Source of the DNA: Lewinellaceae bacterium | Lineage (GTDB): Bacteria; Bacteroidota; Bacteroidia; Chitinophagales; Saprospiraceae | Direction of reading: 5' to 3' | Length of the DNA: 32,608 bases | NCBI GenBank assembly: GCA_024639065.1 | Contig: JAHEJC010000023.1 | Span: 1-32,608, forward strand | In this document: positions 27,815-32,608 of the stretch, piece by piece | How the letters are laid out: every line of letters begins with the position of its first letter | How positions within the stretch are numbered: the stretch's first letter is position 1 | The notes under the pieces: model-generated | The model's input: the letters and a program-made list of their open reading frames with translations, nothing else | The model's database searches: none | What the model was told of the DNA's origin: nothing | Made by a program: the position numbers and the translations under genes

Positions 27815-28600
27815 TTACCAAATCATCATGTCAAAAAGTTTTCGATACTCCTTAGTCAATGGATGCTGTGATCCTAGAAAATTAAACATAGCAATGCCTA
27901 TCAATCTTGGCAATTCTTCATCATAATTTTTGTCGATACTTACCGCATCTATTATAGCCTTGAGACCTTCCTCAATTTTGAAATTAGATAAATGTTCTTG
28001 AACAAGATTCAATTTATTTGATACCGGGTGAGTTCCGTCAAAGTCCAACATTAAAAAAGATGCGATGTATAGCAAAGCGGAAGCACGATCATATGCTTTA
28101 TCTTCTTGTTTGATTGGTATTAATAATTCTTCAATTGCATGCGGATCAGAAAGTACCAGATGTCTTGACAATTGGATAAGACCTTCATGATCCGTGGGAT
28201 TATCTTCCAGCCATAGCCTTAATTTATTAACCAGCTGAGGATCAGGTAGAGAAGTCTGAGTGGATAATAAGTATTCTAATTCCTCTCCTCCTTTTGTTGG
28301 TAAGTTTTCCTCTAACCATTTATCGACTTGAATTTTTGAAAGAGCACCCGAGAACTCGTGGATGATTTCTCCTTTGTAAAACAGTTTAACATGAGGAATG
28401 CTATAGATCTGAAATTGTTGAGCCAATTCCGGTTCTTCCTCCGTATTTATTTTTACTAATTGCAGTCTATCAACCTGCTCCTCAGCGACTTGTTCTAAAA
28501 CCGGACCTAAAACCCTGCAAGGGCCACACCAAGGTGCCCAAAAATCTACAAGGACTGGGGTAGTATGACTTAATTCTAAAACATCATTTTGAAAGTCCAC
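27815..28600 (-). CDS. Thioredoxin-TPR protein, CnoX/YbbN-like
   Basis: This 261-residue cytosolic protein has an N-terminal thioredoxin domain (1-105) with the classical active site WCGPC (Cys25 and Cys28) and the cis-Pro loop YSIPHVKLF. A helical second half (about 107-261) has tetratricopeptide-like repeats (LVNKLRLWLEDNPTDHEGLIQLSRHL and later NYDEELPRLIGIAMFNFLG), as in CnoX (YbbN). CnoX protects chlorine- or heat-stressed proteins and hands them to GroEL or DnaK. Unlike the E. coli protein, the redox motif here is complete. The start is GTG; the nearest ATG upstream is out of frame. It is followed by xerC and hpf on the same strand. Confidence 0.82.
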   Translation of the reverse strand: MDFQNDVLELSHTTPVLVDFWAPWCGPCRVLGPVLEQVAEEQVDRLQLVKINTEEEPELAQQFQIYSIPHVKLFYKGEIIHEFSGALSKIQVDKWLEENLPTKGGEELEYLLSTQTSLPDPQLVNKLRLWLEDNPTDHEGLIQLSRHLVLSDPHAIEELLIPIKQEDKAYDRASALLYIASFLMLDFDGTHPVSNKLNLVQEHLSNFKIEEGLKAIIDAVSIDKNYDEELPRLIGIAMFNFLGSQHPLTKEYRKLFDMMIW

Positions 28601-29031
28601 TATGCATTTATTTTAATTCGTAATAATAACAATTTGGAAAGTTAATTGGTTGGTGATTATCTATCAATTTATCTTATTTAAAATTATTCACTATCTACAC
28701 ATAAATAGATACATAACTTGAAATAACTGAAAATATTAGTTCTACGATGATATCTTCTTTCATAATGAAACGCGATCTTGCCTAATGGACCCCCTGAGGG
28801 ATTCAGAATAGATGATAAAAGTTGATAAAATTATAGAATTATTAAATGGATATATCATGTTAAAAGACTATTTAACATATCCGTACATATTACATAATTT
28901 TTTTAAGAGATGGCATGTTTTTTGGATTTAATAAATTGTTAACAAACGTGGTATTTTATAAAATCAACCGTCATATAAATATATTTGACTAAGGTCAACC
29001 TCTACTTTACTAATAATATTAAATAGATTTT
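28601..29031. other. 431-bp AT-rich spacer between divergent genes
   Basis: There is no open frame or RNA gene visible in this gap. It must hold the promoters of the CnoX-like gene (minus) and of the cysteine-rich protein gene (plus). Besides the FNR-like palindrome listed separately, GGATAT...GTTAAA and TTTAAC...ATATCC (28848-28882) form an interrupted inverted repeat that may be chance in such AT-rich sequence. Confidence 0.6.
28985..28998 (+). promoter_or_regulatory. FNR/CRP-type palindrome TTGAC-N4-GTCAA
   Basis: The perfect 5+4+5 palindrome TTGAC-TAAG-GTCAA ends 33 bp before the start codon of the cysteine-rich protein gene. Its spacing and outer bases match the FNR box TTGAT-N4-ATCAA, with one symmetrical change per arm. 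CRP/FNR-family regulators of Bacteroidota would be candidates. A 14-bp pattern can occur by chance, so confidence is limited. Confidence 0.4.
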
Positions 29032-29571
29032 ATGAAAAAATTATTTTTATTAACGCTGCTTTTAGGTGGTTTTGTTATAATAAATGTGCAAGCCCAATGC
29101 AAAAAATCCGGCAGCGACAGGAAAGCCTGTTGTTCAAAGAAAGCTGCTATCAGTCAGACATCAAGTAATAATCAAAATTCTTATTGTGTTGAGACTACCA
29201 ATATCGCAAATAAATTAGCTTGCGCGCAAAAATGTGAAATGGCAGGATTACCATGCAAATATAATGCAGCACATTTCGCCTCACTCAATCCATCAGTTGA
29301 GCAGAAAAAATCTACTGAAACAGGAATGGTTTCCTATTATCAAAAGAATATTTGTGCCTATTCTGGTAAAGTTAGTTTAACTTCTGTTCAGTTTGATTTG
29401 AATGAGGGCAAGTTTGTCGATGAGTCACCTAAGATGATTGACAATAATCTTAGGCATTGTTCAAAAATATGTACACCTGAGCAAATGACTAAGTGCAAAG
29501 CTATGGGAATTTCTTGTAAAAAGGGTGCGGCATCTTTAGCAGTCAATGATTCTGAAATAGTTCGACCTTAA
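29032..29571 (+). CDS. Secreted cysteine-rich protein with internal repeat, unknown function
   Basis: This 179-residue protein is not from a family I recognise. A Sec signal (MKKLFLLTLLLGGFVIINVQAQ) is followed by a mature part with twelve cysteines. Two segments repeat: KCEMAGLPCKYNAAHFA (67-83) and KCKAMGISCKKGAASLA (154-170), a shared pattern K-C-x6-C-K-x2-A-A-x2-A, each preceded by further cysteines (64, and 143/147). The mature protein is lysine-rich. The central part (98-135) has few cysteines. Metal binding or disulfide scaffolding is possible. It is a single gene with its own promoter region carrying an FNR-like palindrome, and the divergent neighbour encodes a thioredoxin-like protein. 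Start ATG 29032 is fixed by the signal peptide. Confidence 0.8.
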   Translation: MKKLFLLTLLLGGFVIINVQAQCKKSGSDRKACCSKKAAISQTSSNNQNSYCVETTNIANKLACAQKCEMAGLPCKYNAAHFASLNPSVEQKKSTETGMVSYYQKNICAYSGKVSLTSVQFDLNEGKFVDESPKMIDNNLRHCSKICTPEQMTKCKAMGISCKKGAASLAVNDSEIVRP

Positions 29572-29614
29572 TCATCAAAAGTACTACCTTAGTACACCTA
29601 CTTGCTAATAAAGA

Positions 29615-29641
29615 AAGCCCATTTGTACTAGAAATGGGCTT
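29615..29641 (-). terminator. Terminator hairpin between convergent genes
   Basis: A 10-bp stem (29615-29624 with 29632-29641, AAGCCCATTT/AAATGGGCTT) has a 7-nt loop. On the minus strand it is followed by TTCTTTATT, so it best serves the barrel-protein gene ending at 29686; on the plus strand there is no T-run, though it may also limit the cysteine-rich protein transcript. Confidence 0.6.
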
Positions 29642-29685
29642 AGAATAAAGCAAAGAGGAATTGGCTCTCTTACGAGAGCTGTAAT

Positions 29686-31128
29686 TTAGAATGCATAACT
29701 TAGGCCAATTGAACCATCATAATACTTGTAAATTAATTTATAATCCTCTATATTTTTATTTACCGGGCTCAATCCTAAGTTGTAGTTAAGATCTGCCTTA
29801 ACAGAAATCCTTCTTGAAACTGGTAACGCCAAACCTGTTCCTAAATGCCAAAATCCACTTAAAGCGTTACGATGACTGGTTAATTCAGACGAATTATTAT
29901 TATCAATTACAAGTGGTACTAAATCTTTATCTATGGTCTTCCCAGTAAAATTATGAACAAGAATAGCGGAGAATCCAGTTTTTAATTCTGCGTTGAATTT
30001 ACCCAACTTCTTTGAATAACCTACTTCAACCAGCGCACTCCACAAATTGTGTTTATTGGTATGTCCTATTTGGCGGTGGTTTGCTTCGATTGCAGGGACA
30101 TCTCCTGAGAAAGTTTGGAAGGTCCCATCTTTTCTTTCATAAGCAAACGCATTCTGGCTAAATACTGAGGTTTCAGCCTCAAGTGTACGATCATAATTGA
30201 ATCGCTCATACATGGTCAAATATTGAAGACCAGCTCGTATTTGAAAATTTTGTTTAATCTTATAACCAATCAACAATCGAGCAGTAATCCCAAAGTCTTC
30301 CGTCTCCGAATTATTTTTGAAATCTACAAAATCACTTATCTCTGGATTGACTTGAGATATGTATTTATTAAAATATACAAATCCTGATGTTGCTGAAACA
30401 GTCCATTTATTGTCCTTATTGGGCAATACTTCAATTGGCTGGTTGCTTACCAGTCTAGTTTCAGATTGCGAATTGGCAATTAGTGAAAAAGACATCCTCC
30501 CAAGCGTTGGAATCATTTGGGCAGTTAAAATACTTCGTATTTGAAGATCTTTACCGGTTACAAAGACATCAATATCAGGTTCCTCATTTAAAGTTATAGA
30601 AGATTCAGGGCTTACTACTTCATCTATACTAGGAGTTGCAAGCACCTTTTTCGTAGAATTTAAAGCTTGAGTATTTTTAGAATCATAGGCATTTTTATTT
30701 GTATTTTTTGAATCAATTGGTTTTGGGGCTTCAGTGAATTGCTTGTTTGAGGCCTTGTTAATATAGCCTTCTTTCGAAGACGTCACTGATTTTTCATTTA
30801 ATGATCTAAGCGTATAATTTTCTGATTTATCAGAATTAGCTGACTTTTGATTGAGTACAGGATCAACAGCTTTTGCCTTCAAACGTACAAGAACATTTGA
30901 ATTCACAAATTTGTCGGAAATATATTGTTGGTGATTTACACCAATGACAACAGACAAGGTACTTAAGAGTAAAAGTCCTCCCAAAAACCAAACCCAAGCT
31001 AATCCATTTTTCCTTTTATTTTTATCAAGATCCTTTTCCAGAGCAGTCCACATAACCTTTTTATCCAACTTAGGAAGGTCCTCATTGGATTTTTCTCGAA
31101 AGGTCTTATCAAACAAATCATCCCACAT
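29686..31128 (-). CDS. Single-pass membrane protein with barrel-like C-terminus, paired with ECF sigma
   Basis: From ATG 31128 the protein has 480 residues. Residues 1-43 are charged and cytosolic (MWDDLFDKTFREKSNEDLP ... WTALEKDL), one membrane helix spans about 44-64 (AWVWFLGGLLLLSTLSVVIGV), and a low-complexity Ser/Asn/Lys region extends to about 200. From about 230 to the end there are alternating amphipathic strands (FQIRAGLQYL, ALVEVGYSKKLGKFNAELKTGFSAIL, ISVKADLNYNLGL) closing on GSIGLSYAF, as in small outer-membrane barrels with a terminal Phe. The gene overlaps the sigma gene by 11 bp, which suggests translational coupling and an anti-sigma role for the N-terminal part. TTG 31137 is a less likely start. 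Both the barrel and the anti-sigma role are inferred. Confidence 0.75.
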   Translation of the reverse strand: MWDDLFDKTFREKSNEDLPKLDKKVMWTALEKDLDKNKRKNGLAWVWFLGGLLLLSTLSVVIGVNHQQYISDKFVNSNVLVRLKAKAVDPVLNQKSANSDKSENYTLRSLNEKSVTSSKEGYINKASNKQFTEAPKPIDSKNTNKNAYDSKNTQALNSTKKVLATPSIDEVVSPESSITLNEEPDIDVFVTGKDLQIRSILTAQMIPTLGRMSFSLIANSQSETRLVSNQPIEVLPNKDNKWTVSATSGFVYFNKYISQVNPEISDFVDFKNNSETEDFGITARLLIGYKIKQNFQIRAGLQYLTMYERFNYDRTLEAETSVFSQNAFAYERKDGTFQTFSGDVPAIEANHRQIGHTNKHNLWSALVEVGYSKKLGKFNAELKTGFSAILVHNFTGKTIDKDLVPLVIDNNNSSELTSHRNALSGFWHLGTGLALPVSRRISVKADLNYNLGLSPVNKNIEDYKLIYKYYDGSIGLSYAF

Positions 31129-31666
31129 TGGATACAATATTTTGTTGAATAATTTTATTTTTTATCAGCGTCCTAGCGCGGTGTAATCTAGTCTTACTAA
31201 GTGATTCAGAGATATCCAGGTATTTACAAATTTCTTTATGACTGAACTGATCCACTACGTATAAATTAAATACACTTTGCAAATCCTCTGGTAATTCTGA
31301 GATCAATGACTTAATTTCATTGACGGTTATTGATGACAATATATCGGGTTGAACTTGTATTATTGCAGATTGATGATCCACATAATTATTCAACACGATC
31401 TTATTTTGTTTTCTTTTTAACTGGAGCGCTTCGTTTATTACAATTCTCTTCATCCAATATTCTATGTTTTTATGGTCCCCGCTAAAATTAACAATCGATT
31501 TAAAGATTTTCATAAATGCCTCGTGTAATATATCTTGTGCCTCATTTTTATCTCGGGTATAGCGCAGCCCTACAGCAAACAACTTGTCTGCATAAAGATT
31601 GAATAGTACCGATTGACTCTTCCTATCGCCTTTTTTACACCCAGAAATACTCTGCTCAGTCGTCAT
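31118..31666 (-). CDS. ECF-type RNA polymerase sigma factor
   Basis: This 182-residue sigma-70-family factor has only regions 2 and 4. Region 2: FNLYADKLFAVGLRYTRDKNEAQDILHEAFMKIFKSI binds core polymerase and the -10 element, with IEYWMKRIVINEALQLKRKQ after it. Region 4 (about 118-172): ISELPEDLQSVFNLYVVDQFSHKEICKYLDISESLSKTRLHRARTLIKN carries the helix-turn-helix for the -35 element. The stop codon lies inside the next gene, encoding a single-pass membrane protein, the usual place for an anti-sigma factor. The wording resembles the Bacteroidota ECF group near PorT-like barrels. Confidence 0.93.
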   Translation of the reverse strand: MTTEQSISGCKKGDRKSQSVLFNLYADKLFAVGLRYTRDKNEAQDILHEAFMKIFKSIVNFSGDHKNIEYWMKRIVINEALQLKRKQNKIVLNNYVDHQSAIIQVQPDILSSITVNEIKSLISELPEDLQSVFNLYVVDQFSHKEICKYLDISESLSKTRLHRARTLIKNKIIQQNIVSNVG

Positions 31667-31687
31667 TTATTCCTAAAATTCTAATTC

Positions 31688-31725
31688 GTATCTCAAACTA
31701 AAATCAAATTTCGTACCTGAGATAC
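31688..31725. repeat. Inverted repeat upstream of the ECF sigma gene
   Basis: GTATCTCA (31688-31695) and TGAGATAC (31718-31725) are perfect 8-bp arms separated by 22 bp, lying 22-59 bp upstream of the sigma start codon. On the minus strand TTAGTTTG, close to the Bacteroidota -7 element, sits next to the promoter-proximal arm. It could be an operator or the sigma factor's own promoter. The rest of the 211-bp gap (31667-31877) shows nothing clear. Confidence 0.4.
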
Positions 31726-31877
31726 AATTAAATCTCTCCAGAGGGTTAATACGAGATGGATAACAACCTTTTTTCTCAAAAACTTTAAATTTTATCAAGA
31801 AAGAATAATCTGGACAGAGCTTCTTTCTTAATATTACTTTTTTACACGCCTCTTTTGTTAATAAATTATTTTTATAA

Positions 31878-32606
31878 TTACCATGCGTGAATACTTACAC
31901 TCACGTTGTTTATTCCTTTGTGATGAATTCCAGCTTCGAAAAACGGAAATCCATTATTCTTTGAAAAATCAAATCGATCAAATGTCAATGATTCCTGATT
32001 ATCTTTAAAATCAATGATGACTTGATTTTCTTTATCGACAGCGGTCATAGATGTAATCAATTTCTTAACCGGATCGATAAACATATTAAATCTAACAATT
32101 TCTCCATCCGGATCATCCACTTCAATACTTAACTGAGAAGGAATATCTACTAGCTTTACATCTTCTCCTTCAAAATGGATTCTTTTGCCATCGTAGATTA
32201 CGGTTACACTTTTGGGATCATTATTACAAACCTTGATATTACCATAATCAATTAAGTAATTGTTAGAAGAAATTTCCATTACATCACTTCGCTTTCTATT
32301 TTCTCGATCGCGAATAAAGTATTTAAATTTATCACCATTAGAAATAGAGGTATTACATTCATAATAAAAGAGATGGGAAGAGGGAAGAGGAGCTTCAACT
32401 GCAACATCGTTCAATGTATAAGTTACAAAATGGAATTGATCCAAGGATCCTCCTGTGCAATCAGTAAAATTACCAACTACCTGATAAGTTTTATCTCTAT
32501 CATATTCATGATTAGAAATAAAATCTGCTAAAGAATTGTTTTCTTTAATGTAAGGACCAACTTGCATTTTTATCTCCTTTCCCCCTTCATCGCATCTTTC
32601 CACCAT
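31878..32606 (-). CDS. C-terminal part of a probable surface protein, cut by the window edge
   Basis: An open frame of at least 242 codons reaches the right edge with no stop upstream, so the true start is unknown. The segment YQVVGNFTDCTGGSLDQFHFVTYTL ... YECNTSISNGDKFKYFIRDRENRKRSD ... LIDYGNIKVCNNDP resembles carboxypeptidase-regulatory / Ig-like modules with paired cysteines found in Bacteroidota surface proteins; the rest is all-beta in character. An internal ATG at 32567 is preceded by AAGGAGATAAAA, a good Shine-Dalgarno match that is rare in this window, so a separate short product or a coincidence must be considered. No sorting domain is seen at the C-terminus (VSVSIHAW). Function is unknown. 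Confidence 0.6.
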   Translation of the reverse strand: MVERCDEGGKEIKMQVGPYIKENNSLADFISNHEYDRDKTYQVVGNFTDCTGGSLDQFHFVTYTLNDVAVEAPLPSSHLFYYECNTSISNGDKFKYFIRDRENRKRSDVMEISSNNYLIDYGNIKVCNNDPKSVTVIYDGKRIHFEGEDVKLVDIPSQLSIEVDDPDGEIVRFNMFIDPVKKLITSMTAVDKENQVIIDFKDNQESLTFDRFDFSKNNGFPFFEAGIHHKGINNVSVSIHAW

Positions 32607-32608
32607 TT

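Noticed and set aside
28848-28882. Interrupted inverted repeat in the 28601-29031 spacer
   Set aside because: Six-base AT-rich arms with a bulge are expected by chance here; noted under the spacer only.
31804-31834. AAGAAAG...CTTTCTT hairpin after the right-edge gene
   Set aside because: The stem is short and weak with a 16-base or longer loop and no clear U-tract, so it does not meet a terminator standard.

Overview
The window is a low-GC piece of a Bacteroidota chromosome. A Saprospiria/Cytophaga-like lineage is suggested by a secreted protein with a type B type IX secretion (T9SS) C-terminal domain, Bacteroidota-only families (the small CxxC zinc-ribbon protein, and an ECF sigma factor overlapping a membrane-anchored barrel protein), and the order tuf - tRNA-Trp - secE - nusG - rplKAJL - rpoBC. 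Shine-Dalgarno sequences are mostly absent and several starts are TTG or GTG, including an unambiguous TTG on riboflavin synthase.

Region 1 (1-1345): two copies of a ~131-146 bp non-coding repeat flank a 21-bp tandem repeat. Next come ssb (minus) with a clear terminator, and a divergent zinc-ribbon gene preceded by nested palindromes. Region 2 (1364-6751): a Tat-exported glycosylasparaginase-like hydrolase, two polytopic GT-C-like membrane proteins, a DPM1-like GT2 glycosyltransferase on the other strand, and an arginine-less Rid protein. This looks like envelope or glycan metabolism. Region 3 (6841-12685): a periplasmic thioredoxin-SPOR protein and a ModF-like double ABC ATPase (minus), then a T9SS cargo protein and riboflavin synthase (plus), ending at a bidirectional terminator.

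Region 4 (12784-28600, all minus): a long information-processing block. In transcription order it holds a CnoX-like thioredoxin, xerC, hpf, tRNA-Thr(TGT), tRNA-Tyr, tRNA-Gly, tRNA-Thr(GGT), tuf, tRNA-Trp, secE, nusG, rplK, rplA, rplJ, rplL, rpoB and rpoC. Two local oddities stand out: a broken second copy of the tRNA-Trp 5' part split by a perfect 20-bp palindrome, and a (GGGTGT)n tract with G-quadruplex potential between two tRNA genes. A hairpin between rplL and rpoB pairs fully only on the transcribed strand.

Region 5 (28601-32608): a 431-bp AT-rich spacer with an FNR-like palindrome leads into a secreted cysteine-rich protein with an internal repeat. It is followed (minus) by an ECF sigma factor overlapping a gene for an inner-membrane-anchored, barrel-ending protein, and by the C-terminal part of a probable surface protein cut by the window edge. 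Most genes are ordinary housekeeping. I found no complete new defence or mobile system; the best leads are the repeats, the tRNA fragment with its palindrome, the cysteine-rich protein and the sigma/barrel pair.
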